Shown: positions 50,210 through 60,004, counted from the first letter of the stretch. The stretch: DNA of 64,000 nt from Candidatus Pristimantibacillus lignocellulolyticus (GCA_023639215.1 CP097899.1:1184501-1248500); one strand, 5' to 3'. Numbers and translations are program-made. Notes: generated by a model not told the origin, from the letters alone.

Positions 50210-51556
50210 TTAACGTTTCAAATGAATTGTTACCGCGCTCTTCGCCTCTACTGCTATAACGATTGATTCTGCACCAGGCAATGCAATTGACGCATTATAG
50301 TTCAGTTCACTATCATTAAATAATACAACGGCAATAGAGTTATCCGTATTTTTTGCGGACACTGCACGAAGATGTTCATTCGTAGATTGTGTGTCCAAAC
50401 GAACCGCTTTAGGACGAATACATTTACTGAAATGAGCTAATGCATAATAATCCAACGTATAAGTAAGCTCTTTTGTTTGCTGATTGACTTGCACGATACC
50501 ACGACAAGTACTAGTACCAAAACCAGGTACAAATGGCCCATTATTTTCATCTAATGCCATATTCCACAGCACAAGGCTTTTACTATAATTACGAATGATC
50601 TCAATACCAGTTCGCATGACATTAGAGAATGCTGGTTCAAAAGCTGGAATCCAATCCCCGCCAGATCCCTCAGTAAAGTGTACCTCTTTCAACGGGAACT
50701 TATGAAATACATCAGACTGAGCACTTGGTGGACCACCATACCAATGCCATGCGACACCGTCTACTGCATCATCTGCTGTTTCCAGCACATGAAGCGGATA
50801 GTTCGGCTCATCCCAGTTGTGGTCATAACATAGTATTTTAGTAGAAATACCGTGTTTCACGAAAGCAGGTTTCAAATAATCTTTAATAAATTCACTTTGA
50901 ACTTCTGGTAACATAATCATACCCGGATAATGCCCAGGAGAATAAAGTGCTTCATTTTGTGGAGTTACTGCATACATTGGTAGTCCATGCTTGGCATAGG
51001 CTTGTATATACTTCACAAAATAGTTAGCGTAAGTTGCATAATATTCTTTTTTCAACTCCCCGCCTATCATCGAACCACTAGTCTTCATCCAAGCAGGTGG
51101 ACTCCAAGGTGATGCCATTAATTTAATCTCAGGATTTAATAGCATTGCTTCCTTAACTAAGGGAACAACATCTTGCTCATCATGTGCAATCGTGAACTGA
51201 GATAATGCTACATCTGTCTCCCCTTCTGGAAGATCATTATAGCTATAGAAGTCTCTTGCATAATCCGATGCTCCCATCGGATTACGCACTACAGACAAAC
51301 CTATCCCTTCAACAGGATCAAACAACTTTTTCATTGCTTGTTCACGTTGTTCTGGTTCTAATACTTGATTCATTAGATAAGCAGAAGAGTCTGTGAAAGA
51401 AGCACCGAAACCATCTAATTCCTGAAAGGTCATCTGCTCATTAATTGAAATCGTCACTTCTTTGGCATCTGAAGTAAAAGGAGCTAATTGTTCAATATTC
51501 TTTTCAATAAACAATTGTTCTGCCCCATTGGAATGATAAATTGTGATGTTTTTCAT
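50210..51556 (-). CDS. Glycoside hydrolase family 30 (glucosylceramidase-like)
   Basis: 448 aa. TIM barrel with side beta-domain. Acid/base Glu202 in VTPQNEALYSPGHYPGM and nucleophile Glu296 in HFTEGSGGDW, with ELDGFGASFTDSSAYLMN at the start, as in bacterial glucosylceramidases. No signal peptide, so it acts inside the cell on an imported beta-glucoside or oligosaccharide. GGAGG precedes ATG 51556. It lies 28 nt beyond the binding-protein gene (51600-53234) and is the last gene of the LacI-controlled Lpl-type cluster. The exact linkage (beta-1,6-glucan, glucosylceramide or other) is not determined. Confidence 0.9.
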   Translation of the reverse strand: MKNITIYHSNGAEQLFIEKNIEQLAPFTSDAKEVTISINEQMTFQELDGFGASFTDSSAYLMNQVLEPEQREQAMKKLFDPVEGIGLSVVRNPMGASDYARDFYSYNDLPEGETDVALSQFTIAHDEQDVVPLVKEAMLLNPEIKLMASPWSPPAWMKTSGSMIGGELKKEYYATYANYFVKYIQAYAKHGLPMYAVTPQNEALYSPGHYPGMIMLPEVQSEFIKDYLKPAFVKHGISTKILCYDHNWDEPNYPLHVLETADDAVDGVAWHWYGGPPSAQSDVFHKFPLKEVHFTEGSGGDWIPAFEPAFSNVMRTGIEIIRNYSKSLVLWNMALDENNGPFVPGFGTSTCRGIVQVNQQTKELTYTLDYYALAHFSKCIRPKAVRLDTQSTNEHLRAVSAKNTDNSIAVVLFNDSELNYNASIALPGAESIVIAVEAKSAVTIHLKR

Positions 51557-51599
51557 GATGGTTTCCTCCAACTCATCTTCTCTATAATATTACTTGTTA

Positions 51600-53234
51600 T
51601 TAAAGACCTAATTTCTCTTTGTTTACAAGCATTTTTTCGTTATAAACTTTAACAACAGATTCCCAATTATTATCTTTCAAGAAAGTTTCGTATTGTTGAA
51701 GGGTATTATTGAAAGCTGCATCAGTTTTCGAACGAATTAAGCTTACAAGCGTTGTATTCCATTGTGTATTAATAGCACTTAAAGATCTAGCTTCAGGAGT
51801 ACCTTGGTCAGGTGTAAGATTTTCAATTACAAAGTGCGGCACCAATTTCCCCTTACCCCACTCTCTCAATTGTTTCACTGATTCAGGTGCTGAATCTTCA
51901 CTTAATGATTTATGTTTATCATGACCGAAGAACATAAATTCTCCGAAACGGTATTCCTTCTTAAACTGATCTGCATTATTTAATTGCATTTCTTTCACAT
52001 CAGGCGTGAATTCTACTTTACCATCTGCTGTTTTTGTATAAGTTTCGCCTTCAATACCATAGTTCATCAGCATTTGACCTTCTTCACTTAACAAGTAAGT
52101 GAATAATTGAATAGATTTAGCTGGTTCTGGATTAGAGTTAGTAATAAAGTTAACCATCCAACCTGTAACTCCAGATTGATTTAGTGTAGGACTATTTCCT
52201 ACTGTACTTTGTGGACCATCAATAGCGATATACTCTTTACCAGGGTTAGCACTATTGAAAATTTGTAAGTTACCACCTTGTTGTGGTGTACCATCAAGTA
52301 ACATTGTTGCATATTTACCTGACTTCACTTTTTCTTCAAAAGATGTACCATCATCTGCAAAGCTATCATCACTAATTAGTCCTTTTTGATAAGCTTTGTT
52401 TAATGTAGCTAACCAAGTGATATAATCACTATCTAAGTTACGATCATAGAACTGTCCGTTTTCATCAGTAAGAGGAACCCCGATAAAGTCTTGGAATACA
52501 TCACCTAATGAACTTGTACCTGTACCAATGGAATTAAAACCAAATGGAAGTAGTGCTGGGAATTCAGTTTTAATTTGAGCTAATACATTTTGGAACTCTT
52601 CTGGAGTGCCCATGCTCGGTTGTCCTAGTGCTTCATATACATCTTTACGAATAATGAATGCTGTTTTCGCAGGAATTTCTCCGCTTTCATAATCTTCTTT
52701 TGTATTGGAATAGTTAGAATAACCGTATGTTTTTCCGTCTTCAAGTTTGAACCAATTCAAAGTATCTTCAGCAGCTACCTTAAAGAAGTATGGGTCATAT
52801 TGTTCTGCCAAATCATTCAATGGCATTGCCCATGAGTTTGCTTTTTGTACAAGTGCTGTCTTTGCATCAAGCACAGTAATTATGTCTGGCATATCATCAC
52901 CAGCGAAGAATGTGTTTAATTTAGTGTCGTCACCTGTAAGGAATTTAATATCAATATTTAGATCTTCTTTAATTTTTTTCGTTACAACATCATTACCATA
53001 GTCTGTGTTCCACCAATCAGCATTGACATACCATGTTAATGTTGTCATTTCTTCTTTCTTATCTAACTTCCAAGCTGGAGTGTTTTCATCTAATTCATAT
53101 CGATCTGCAATGGAAATCTTCTCATTATCGTTTGAAGAACCTTTACCACAAGCCGACAATACCAGTGCGAAAATCATTACTACAGAAAATAACATAAAAC
53201 TCTTTTTCGATTTACTTCCGTTTCCATAAAACAT
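51600..53234 (-). CDS. Extracellular solute-binding lipoprotein (LplA-like)
   Basis: 544 aa, large family-1 binding protein. Signal peptide with lipid-anchored Cys29 in VLSACG, then a bilobal domain with WYVNADWWNTDYGNDVVTKKI and FIGVPLTDENGQFYDRNL typical of the LplA/YtcQ class in Paenibacillus. It binds an oligosaccharide delivered to the two permeases encoded upstream. GAGGAGG precedes ATG 53234. A LacI operator (53250-53267) lies in front of its ribosome site, so the gene may have its own promoter or be controlled by read-through blocking. Confidence 0.92.
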   Translation of the reverse strand: MFYGNGSKSKKSFMLFSVVMIFALVLSACGKGSSNDNEKISIADRYELDENTPAWKLDKKEEMTTLTWYVNADWWNTDYGNDVVTKKIKEDLNIDIKFLTGDDTKLNTFFAGDDMPDIITVLDAKTALVQKANSWAMPLNDLAEQYDPYFFKVAAEDTLNWFKLEDGKTYGYSNYSNTKEDYESGEIPAKTAFIIRKDVYEALGQPSMGTPEEFQNVLAQIKTEFPALLPFGFNSIGTGTSSLGDVFQDFIGVPLTDENGQFYDRNLDSDYITWLATLNKAYQKGLISDDSFADDGTSFEEKVKSGKYATMLLDGTPQQGGNLQIFNSANPGKEYIAIDGPQSTVGNSPTLNQSGVTGWMVNFITNSNPEPAKSIQLFTYLLSEEGQMLMNYGIEGETYTKTADGKVEFTPDVKEMQLNNADQFKKEYRFGEFMFFGHDKHKSLSEDSAPESVKQLREWGKGKLVPHFVIENLTPDQGTPEARSLSAINTQWNTTLVSLIRSKTDAAFNNTLQQYETFLKDNNWESVVKVYNEKMLVNKEKLGL

Positions 53235-53249
53235 AGTTAGCCTCCTCAT

Positions 53250-53267
53250 AATAAAAACGTTTTAATT
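53250..53267. promoter_or_regulatory. LacI-type operator (site 1) before the binding-protein gene
   Basis: AATAAAAACGTTTTAATT, one mismatch from a perfect palindrome, with the AAAACGTTTT core shared with 55213 and 56309. Confidence 0.72.
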
Positions 53268-53312
53268 TTCACCAATAGCTAAATACAAGAAATCGTTAAT
53301 CTTAGTTTTGTG

Positions 53313-54200
53313 TTATTCTTTCACCGCCCCAACCATCATTCCAGAAATAAAGTAGCGCTGTAATAATGGATACATAATAACAATTGGTAATGTTGTAATT
53401 ACAATCGTTGCCAATTGAACCCCTTTAGTTGCAGTTTCTATAACGACTGAACCACCAACGTTTTGCATCGATTGCGTTTGAGCTTGTACAATAATCTCAT
53501 ATAGCTTCATCTGCAAAGGATATAAGTATTCATTGGTAACATATATCTTAGTCGTCATAAAGTCATTCCATTGCCCAACACCATTGAACAATGCTATTGT
53601 AGCCATTGCTGGCATGGAAAGCGGAATAAATATTTTCAAGAAAATTTTCCAATGGCCTGCACCGTCGATTTTTGCTGATTCTTCTAATGCAAGTGGAACA
53701 TTTCTGAAAAAGTTCATTAAGATAATAACATCATAGAAACTCAATAGCGCAGGAATTATATACACCCAAAAGCTATTTAACATTCCCAGATCCTTAATTA
53801 ACAAGTAAGTAGGAATCATACCGCCAGAGAAGAACATCGTAACTACACCCATACCAACGTAAAACTTACGACCACGAATGTTGTTTTTACTTAGTCCATA
53901 AGCAACCATTGCGCAGAATAGTACATGCGTAATTACACCAATAACTGTTTTCGCTACGGAGATAAAGAACGATTGCCAAATCATATCATCTCGAAAAACT
54001 GCACGATAATTTTCTAATGAAAATTCAGGGGACCAGAAAATAAATCCGCCCTCTGATAATGCTCGACTCGAGCTAAAAGAAGAAACAATAACATTCCACA
54101 ACGGAACTATAATAAGAATCGTAAATATAATTAGAAGTGCCATGTTGGCATATTCAAATAACCGGCTATTCCAATCTTTTTTTAATGTTTTCGAATTCAT
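53313..54200 (-). CDS. Carbohydrate ABC transporter permease (LplC-like)
   Basis: 295 aa, six helices, EAA loop EESAKIDGAGHWKIFLKIFIPLSMP, and a C-terminal QRYFISGMMVGAVKE that is the standard ending of this subfamily. CGGAGG precedes the ATG. It lies 23 nt downstream of the LplB-like gene. It forms the heterodimeric channel with that protein; no ATPase gene is present. Confidence 0.94.
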   Translation of the reverse strand: MNSKTLKKDWNSRLFEYANMALLIIFTILIIVPLWNVIVSSFSSSRALSEGGFIFWSPEFSLENYRAVFRDDMIWQSFFISVAKTVIGVITHVLFCAMVAYGLSKNNIRGRKFYVGMGVVTMFFSGGMIPTYLLIKDLGMLNSFWVYIIPALLSFYDVIILMNFFRNVPLALEESAKIDGAGHWKIFLKIFIPLSMPAMATIALFNGVGQWNDFMTTKIYVTNEYLYPLQMKLYEIIVQAQTQSMQNVGGSVVIETATKGVQLATIVITTLPIVIMYPLLQRYFISGMMVGAVKE

Positions 54201-54223
54201 GTATATTACCTCCGATGCTAAAG

Positions 54224-55186
54224 TTACAATACAGATTGATTATCATTTAATTTCTTAGAAATCGTATTAGCAGTAACAAGTAAAATTACTGACACAATGG
54301 AGACACCTAATCCAACAGCAGTTGCATAAGAGAAATCACCTTGGGCTAGTCCCATTCGATATACATAAGAATTAATAACTTCTGCACTTTCACGGTTTTG
54401 TGAATTCATTAGCACTAATGTTTGATCAAGATTGGAATTTAGCAAACCGCTTACAGTAAGAATTAGATTCAAACTGATCATTAACTTCATATTTGGGATC
54501 GTAATATACCAAATTTGTTTTAGACGACCAGCACCATCAATTTTAGCTGCTTCATAGAAAGTCGGATCAATTTTAGCCATAACAGCTAAATAAAGAATCG
54601 TTCCCCAACCAGCTTCTTTCCAAATATCAGATAATGTAGCAATCCACCAATACTTATTAGGATCAAGCAATATATTTCTCGGCTCATCAATGATACCTAA
54701 ACTAAGAAGCACTTCATTAAACAAACCTGATGTCGCGAACCAATTGATTAACATACCACCTAATACAATCCATGATAAGAAATGGGGTAGATAAGAAACG
54801 GTTTGGACGAATTTCTTTAATCTACTTGAACTTACTTCATAGATCATTATGGATAATATAATTGGAATAATAAATCCAATTCCTAATTTCAAGAAGCTTA
54901 TTCCAAGCGTATTCACTACCGAATCCCAGAAAAAGGAATCTGATAAAATTAGCTTGAAGTTTTCAAACCCAACCCAAGGTGCTGTATCAAGTTTATCGAT
55001 CACCGTATATCTCTTAAATGCAATACTTAGACCATAAATAGGGATATAACAAAAAATAAACATAAAGATTATCCCCGGTAAAATCATCGATTGAATTTCC
55101 CATTGTCTAGCAAAATCAATGAAAAATTGCTTGAATCGCTTGGCAAGTGGCTCGCGCGCTTTCTTAATACTTTGTGTCTCAACCAT
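54224..55186 (-). CDS. Sugar ABC transporter permease (LplB-like)
   Basis: 320 aa, six helices, EAA loop YEAAKIDGAGRLKQIWYITIPNMK. The N-terminal extension of about 30 residues before the first helix is usual for LplB. AAGGAGG lies 8 nt before ATG 55186. It is the first gene of the importer operon and is preceded by a perfect LacI operator (55213-55230) 26 bp upstream of the start. Confidence 0.94.
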   Translation of the reverse strand: MVETQSIKKAREPLAKRFKQFFIDFARQWEIQSMILPGIIFMFIFCYIPIYGLSIAFKRYTVIDKLDTAPWVGFENFKLILSDSFFWDSVVNTLGISFLKLGIGFIIPIILSIMIYEVSSSRLKKFVQTVSYLPHFLSWIVLGGMLINWFATSGLFNEVLLSLGIIDEPRNILLDPNKYWWIATLSDIWKEAGWGTILYLAVMAKIDPTFYEAAKIDGAGRLKQIWYITIPNMKLMISLNLILTVSGLLNSNLDQTLVLMNSQNRESAEVINSYVYRMGLAQGDFSYATAVGLGVSIVSVILLVTANTISKKLNDNQSVL

Positions 55187-55212
55187 CAAATAGCCTCCTT
55201 AAATAACAATGC

Positions 55213-55230
55213 AATAAAAACGTTTTTATT
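55213..55230. promoter_or_regulatory. LacI-type operator (site 2) before the importer operon
   Basis: AATAAAAACGTTTTTATT, an 18-bp perfect palindrome directly upstream of the first permease gene. A further imperfect inverted pair AAACGT-N4-ACGTTT lies at about 55240-55256 and a half-site GAAAACGTTAA at about 55282. Confidence 0.82.
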
Positions 55231-55288
55231 TTTAGCGAAACGTGGCTACGTTTTAGTAAAATATGTTGGGTAATTCACCACGAAAACG

Positions 55289-56290
55289 TTAATATTTAAT
55301 ATGACTTGATTTTCGAACGACAATCTCACCAGGTAGACATTCAATCTTTCCTTGTTCTTTCTCTTGGATCAGGTTAATTAGATGATCGATAACGAGAATC
55401 GCCTGTTTCTTAATCTGATTACGTACCGTTGTAAGCGGTGGATTGAAATATTGTGCAATATCAATATCATCGAATCCCATAACAGTAATATCTTCGGGAA
55501 CATCGTAACCATCTGATTTTAAGCCACGGATACAGCCAATTGCACTTAAATCATTACCAGCTAGAAATGCATCTGGCACTTTATGTGCATGTGCTTTCAA
55601 GAAAAATTTCACCGCATTGTAAGAACTTTCTTCTTCGAAATAACCTTGTAAAATGTAATCCTCATCAATTGGAATATTATATTCCATTAATGCAGCTAGA
55701 TAGCCCTTTTTACGTTGCACACTATCAAACATTCCATCTACTCCGGAAATAAAAGCTATTTTCTTATGACCGAGATTGATTAAAAACTTAGTTGCTTCGT
55801 ATCCAGCTTCAAACGAATCAAAAATAATACTTCCCATTGTTTCATTTTGGAACTTTCGGTCTAAAAATACAGCTTTAATCTTGTGCTTTTCCATCGTAAT
55901 AATCTCTTTTGTGTCAATCCGTTCCTCTTCAAAAACAATGACGCCATCCACACGACTACCAAGAATATTACTCATAATGATTTGTTTATCCTTCGTTACA
56001 AAAACATTTAACCCATACCCTCGCTTTTCACACTCTCTAGACATCGTATCTACTAAGATGTAAAAGTAAGGCCCTGAAACGCTCGTTGTAAAAAATCCTA
56101 ACATTTTTGTTTTACCGGATTTTAGTAACTTACCGTTCAGATTAGGTACATAGTTTAATCGCTTTGCCACACTAAGGACATGTTTCTTCGTGTCAGGAGT
56201 TAATACATTAACATCATTTAGTGCATTAGAGACAGTAGATATCGATACACCTGCTTCTCTTGCAACATCTTTAATCGTAACTTTGCTCAT
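55289..56290 (-). CDS. LacI-family transcriptional regulator (first of two)
   Basis: 333 aa. N-terminal HTH VTIKDVAREAGVSISTVSNALN with hinge helix, then a periplasmic-binding-protein-like effector domain ending PPLTTVRNQIKKQA. ATG 56290 follows AAGGAAG; the open frame further upstream crosses the operator. Encoded directly upstream of the Lpl-type importer; its own promoter and the importer carry the same palindromic operator, so it represses itself and the cluster until the sugar appears. Confidence 0.92.
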   Translation of the reverse strand: MSKVTIKDVAREAGVSISTVSNALNDVNVLTPDTKKHVLSVAKRLNYVPNLNGKLLKSGKTKMLGFFTTSVSGPYFYILVDTMSRECEKRGYGLNVFVTKDKQIIMSNILGSRVDGVIVFEEERIDTKEIITMEKHKIKAVFLDRKFQNETMGSIIFDSFEAGYEATKFLINLGHKKIAFISGVDGMFDSVQRKKGYLAALMEYNIPIDEDYILQGYFEEESSYNAVKFFLKAHAHKVPDAFLAGNDLSAIGCIRGLKSDGYDVPEDITVMGFDDIDIAQYFNPPLTTVRNQIKKQAILVIDHLINLIQEKEQGKIECLPGEIVVRKSSHIKY

Positions 56291-56308
56291 ATATTTTCTT
56301 CCTTTACA

Positions 56309-56326
56309 AATAAAAACGTTTTTATA
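56309..56326. promoter_or_regulatory. LacI-type operator (site 3) before the lacI-type gene
   Basis: AATAAAAACGTTTTTATA, one base off a perfect palindrome, 19 bp upstream of the regulator ATG; consistent with autorepression. Confidence 0.8.
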
Positions 56327-56439
56327 ATTAGAAATTACCATGAAAACGATGTCATGACAAGTCTTATTTTCGTTAAATTCATATTCGCATCAATATAGAC
56401 CAAAATAGAATACAATGATAGCTATATACCGCAAAAAAA

Positions 56440-56466
56440 ATACCTTCTGCAAGCAGAAGGTATTTT
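56440..56466 (-). terminator. Terminator after fba
   Basis: AATACCTTCTG-CTTG-CAGAAGGTATT followed by TTTTTTG on the minus strand, 23 nt after the aldolase stop. Confidence 0.9.
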
Positions 56467-56488
56467 TCAACAATTATTTTAAGTTATA

Positions 56489-57346
56489 TTATGCTTTGTT
56501 AGAAGAACCGAATTCACGGATTTTTCCAATAACAGTAGCTTTGATTGCATCACGGCCAGGAACCAAGAATTTACGAGGATCGTAAGCTTCTGCATCATTG
56601 TTAAGTACTTCACGAACTTTTTTAGTAAATTCGATTTGGTTCTCAGTGTTCACGTTGATTTTGGAAGTACCAAGAGAGATAGATTTTTTAATATGCTCAG
56701 TTGGAATACCAGTACCACCATGAAGAACTAGAGGAAGGTTGATTTTAGTGCAAATCTCTTCCATTTCTTTGAATCCAAGGTTTGGTTCGCCTTTGTAAGG
56801 ACCATGAACAGAACCTAGAGCAGGAGCTAGGCAATCAATACCTGTAAGTTTAACAAGCTCGAAGCACTCTTGAGGATCAGCATAAATAACGCCTTCAGCG
56901 ATAACGTCATCTTCTTGTCCGCCAACAGTACCAAGCTCAGCTTCTACAGAAACACCTTTGCTATGTGCGTACTCAACAACTTTTTTAGTTGTTTCAACAT
57001 TCTCTTCAAATGGATGATGAGAAGCATCAATCATTACTGAAGTGAAACCAGCATCGATTGCTTCTTTACATTTGTCAAAGCTAGAACCGTGGTCCAAGTG
57101 AATAGCAACTGGAACAGTGATTTTCATTTCATCGATAAGAGAAGAAACGATTGCAGTTACAACTTTGAAACCACCAAAGTGACGAGCAGCGCCTTCAGAT
57201 ACACCCAAAATTACTGGTGATTTTTCTTCTTGAGCAGCAGCCAAAATAGCTTGAGTCCACTCTAGGTTATTGATGTTGAATTGACCAACAGCATAACCTT
57301 CTTTAAGTGCTTTGTTCAACATATCTTTCATTGATTCTAATGCCAT
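56489..57346 (-). CDS. fbaA: Class II fructose-bisphosphate aldolase
   Basis: 285 aa zinc-dependent aldolase that splits fructose-1,6-bisphosphate into dihydroxyacetone phosphate and glyceraldehyde-3-phosphate. Zinc-site histidines are in AIHLDHGSSFDKC and in LVLHGGTGIP, and the catalytic Asp lies in LDHG; phosphate-binding residues follow in VNTENQ. AAGGAGG precedes the ATG and codon use is tidy, as expected of a highly expressed glycolytic gene. Related proteins split tagatose-bisphosphate, but the sequence fits the glycolytic Bacillus FbaA. Monocistronic. Confidence 0.93.
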   Translation of the reverse strand: MALESMKDMLNKALKEGYAVGQFNINNLEWTQAILAAAQEEKSPVILGVSEGAARHFGGFKVVTAIVSSLIDEMKITVPVAIHLDHGSSFDKCKEAIDAGFTSVMIDASHHPFEENVETTKKVVEYAHSKGVSVEAELGTVGGQEDDVIAEGVIYADPQECFELVKLTGIDCLAPALGSVHGPYKGEPNLGFKEMEEICTKINLPLVLHGGTGIPTEHIKKSISLGTSKINVNTENQIEFTKKVREVLNNDAEAYDPRKFLVPGRDAIKATVIGKIREFGSSNKA

Positions 57347-57623
57347 TATAAATCCTCCTTAATGATGACTAGTTAATCTAGAACGATCTCATTAACTATA
57401 CCTATTTATCATATCCATTTTGGGCTAGAATTACAAATGGTAATAGTCGAATAATTGCAACATTATGCGATGTAAACGCATTCTTTTTCACTACTTTCAA
57501 AAAAATATAGCTAATTGCATAATATTTATTAAAAATTCATTTTTTCTTTATACTTTTATGTAAGATAATGAACGACACAATACCATTCCAGATCAGTACG
57601 TTATTTAATATTCTACTCAAGTT

Positions 57624-58328
57624 TTATATACTCATTGATTCGCCCTTATAATTAATAAATGCGAATGAAGAATCAATAGATACTTTACGTTCCATAATAT
57701 TAACGATACCTACCGCACTTTGCTGAGGGGAAAGTGGTGCCGATGTTCCCCCCATATCTGTACGCATCCATCCGGGATGGATACTCCAAACATGCGTATC
57801 ATGTGTGTGCAACCATCTTTTTAACTGTTCAGTAAATAAATTCAGTGCACATTTGGAGAGTGAGTAAGGATAATCTCCTGCATAAGCATTCGTAATACTA
57901 CCTGCTTCGGATGAAATATTAATGATAGAGCTCTCTTTCTGAGCTAATAGTTGTAATAAATGCTTAACGATACGCATCGGCCCAAATAAATTAACATTAA
58001 AACTATTAATTACATTATCCATATCCAAATCAACAATCGAAGTTTCACGACCAACTAATATCGCTGCACTGTTTACTATGCTGTGCAACACTACATCACT
58101 ACGTTTCAATTGCAAAGCTGTTCTAGCTATGTCATCTTCCTTAGTTACATCACATAATAGTATCGTTATTCGACTCGCATCCATGCCTTGTTGCGTGATT
58201 AAAGTCGTTAGCTGACTTTTTGCTTCTTCATTACGTAATGCAGCATAAATATGATGTCCACGCTTTTGTGCCTCCACTAAAATTTCATAGCCAAGTCCTC
58301 GATTAGCACCCGTTATAAAAATATTCAT
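57624..58328 (-). CDS. SDR-family oxidoreductase
   Basis: 234 aa. Cofactor motif TGANRGLG (residues ~6-13), an NAA-like segment in VNSAAILVG, and a catalytic Ser-Tyr-Lys triad in ISSEAGSI and YPYSLSKCALN. It should oxidise or reduce an alcohol/ketone using NAD(P). AAGGAG precedes ATG 58328. It is the last gene of the lacI-VOC-SDR strand and lies 39 nt after the VOC gene. The context suggests a sugar or polyol substrate. No terminator is seen in the 277 bp after it. Confidence 0.85.
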   Translation of the reverse strand: MNIFITGANRGLGYEILVEAQKRGHHIYAALRNEEAKSQLTTLITQQGMDASRITILLCDVTKEDDIARTALQLKRSDVVLHSIVNSAAILVGRETSIVDLDMDNVINSFNVNLFGPMRIVKHLLQLLAQKESSIINISSEAGSITNAYAGDYPYSLSKCALNLFTEQLKRWLHTHDTHVWSIHPGWMRTDMGGTSAPLSPQQSAVGIVNIMERKVSIDSSFAFINYKGESMSI

Positions 58329-58367
58329 TACTCCTTACCCCTTCCTGACATTTATCTTTGTCGATTT

Positions 58368-58820
58368 CTATTTGTCGTTTTCCAGTAATTCAATAAGTAC
58401 CTTCAGTTCTTTGAATGTATCCATATATGCATATCGACCACCTGTATACTCACCTTTTTGTTGTAACGTAAATCCTTGCTCATTCAAAAACTTAATCTTT
58501 TCTTTCATCCCTTCAATTACAAACGCAATATGATGCGGACCTTCACCATGCTCATTCAAATAATTACGCCATGTGCTTTCATGATGGTCTGGCTCAATAA
58601 GCTCCAGCTGCAAAGAACCCATATCAAAAAATGCTAACTTTGCTCGAGCTTCACTAGGCTGTCCCATAAATTCAGTTTGTGCAACTTCTGCAACATCAGT
58701 CACTACAATCGGTGGTATATCTATGCCGAAAAAAGATGCATAAGCTTGACTAACCTTTTCAATATCTTCAACCAGTATCCCAATTTGAGTAATTACTTTT
58801 GTATTTAATAGATTTTCCAT
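58368..58820 (-). CDS. VOC-family (glyoxalase/epimerase-like) metalloprotein
   Basis: 150 aa, two betaalphabetabetabeta units. Resembles methylmalonyl-CoA epimerase and similar proteins: QIGILVEDIEKVSQAYASFFG, LELIEPDH, GPHHIAFVIEGM and the closing VLIELLEN, containing candidate metal ligands (Gln12, Glu in LELIE, His in HHIAF, Glu in LIELLE). A perfect LacI-2 operator lies 38 bp before ATG 58820, which has GGAGG. With the SDR and the sugar isomerase it probably acts on a sugar derivative, not on an acyl-CoA. Confidence 0.82.
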   Translation of the reverse strand: MENLLNTKVITQIGILVEDIEKVSQAYASFFGIDIPPIVVTDVAEVAQTEFMGQPSEARAKLAFFDMGSLQLELIEPDHHESTWRNYLNEHGEGPHHIAFVIEGMKEKIKFLNEQGFTLQQKGEYTGGRYAYMDTFKELKVLIELLENDK

Positions 58821-58858
58821 TTTTATTCCTCCATTTTTTTCAATTCATAGCATTTCAT

Positions 58859-58872
58859 TAAACGCGCGTTTA
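58859..58872. promoter_or_regulatory. LacI-2 operator before the VOC-SDR genes
   Basis: TAAACGCGCGTTTA, a perfect 14-bp palindrome between the lacI-2 terminator and the VOC start. Confidence 0.78.
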
Positions 58873-58880
58873 TTTTAGAA

Positions 58881-58910
58881 AATAGCTAGTTCATGTTTGA
58901 ACTAGCTATT
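58881..58910 (-). terminator. Terminator after the second lacI-type gene
   Basis: AATAGCTAGTTCA and its exact complement with a 4-nt loop, followed by TTTTCTAAAAT on the minus strand. It separates the regulator from the VOC-SDR genes. Confidence 0.78.
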
Positions 58911-58940
58911 AAAAACTTAATACAGATTTATTAGATAGCC

Positions 58941-59984
58941 TTATTCCTTCCGCATACACGAATCACGGATAATTAATGAACTATCTACACTAACCTGCCT
59001 AATATCATCTGAAGGTTTTTCAATCTTAGTAATTAAGACACTCATTAAATCTTTGAATAGACGTTTGAAATCTACTTTAACCGTTGTTAATGGGGGAGAA
59101 TGCTTCTCGCTTAAAATATGATCATCGAACCCAATAACCGAAATATCGGAAGGGACTTGTAGACCTTGTTCACGAATGGCACGAACAGCGCCAAATGCTA
59201 TACTATCATTGGCGGCGACAAATGCTGTTGGCAATGGCTCATTGCTTTCTAAAAATTGTTTCATTGAGCTATATCCAGCTTCTTCTGTAAAATCTGCAGG
59301 TATAATCCAGCTTGGATTAATCGGTAAAGCACTTAACTCCATAGCCTGAACGAAACCCTCGTATTTGCGCTCCCCTGATAGTCTTCTTATATTACCATTA
59401 ATAACACCAATTTCACGATGTCCAAGACCTATTAGATATGCAATGGCTTGTTTCATTCCAGATTCATTATTAAAATTAGCGACTATCCGGTTTCCAGTCG
59501 TTTGATCTGGATGTTCTTGATCGAATACTCCAATAATAAAACCTTCATGAATCAATTCTTCAACAAAAGGTTCATAATGTTCTGTACCGATGAATATACC
59601 TCCATCAATTCTTCGCTGGTAAAATATTTCTTTCACATTATTTGTAATATCTACATCTGTCGTGTCTCGAATTATGTATGTCAGTACATAGTAGTCATAA
59701 TCTGATGCATTTTCAATGACACTTACAATCATCATATTTGTAAGTACATCTACAGAAACTTCTCCTGAACTGACCATAAATAGACCAATTGTACGAGATT
59801 TTTTCCCTGCTAACATCTGTGCTGACACATTGGGAAAGTAATTGAGTTCTTTAATTGCTTTCATCACTTTCTCTTTCGTTTCAACAGGGACATTCGGATA
59901 ATTGTTGATAACTCTACTCACTGTACTGCGTGATACTCCTGCAAGTCGTGCAACCTCTATACTGTTAATTTCACTTTTTTTCAC
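58941..59984 (-). CDS. LacI-family transcriptional regulator (second)
   Basis: 347 aa. HTH and hinge INSIEVARLAGVSRSTVSRVINN, effector domain with GFDDHILSEKHSPPLTTVKVDF. The start is GTG 59984, since the nearest ATG (one codon upstream and out of frame) runs into a stop. Operators of the form TAAACRCGYGTTTA lie before this gene, before the VOC gene and before the divergent isomerase gene, defining a compact regulon. The effector is presumably the sugar that the set degrades. Confidence 0.9.
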   Translation of the reverse strand: MKKSEINSIEVARLAGVSRSTVSRVINNYPNVPVETKEKVMKAIKELNYFPNVSAQMLAGKKSRTIGLFMVSSGEVSVDVLTNMMIVSVIENASDYDYYVLTYIIRDTTDVDITNNVKEIFYQRRIDGGIFIGTEHYEPFVEELIHEGFIIGVFDQEHPDQTTGNRIVANFNNESGMKQAIAYLIGLGHREIGVINGNIRRLSGERKYEGFVQAMELSALPINPSWIIPADFTEEAGYSSMKQFLESNEPLPTAFVAANDSIAFGAVRAIREQGLQVPSDISVIGFDDHILSEKHSPPLTTVKVDFKRLFKDLMSVLITKIEKPSDDIRQVSVDSSLIIRDSCMRKE

Positions 59985-60004
59985 ATAGCTAACCTACCTT
60001 TTAA

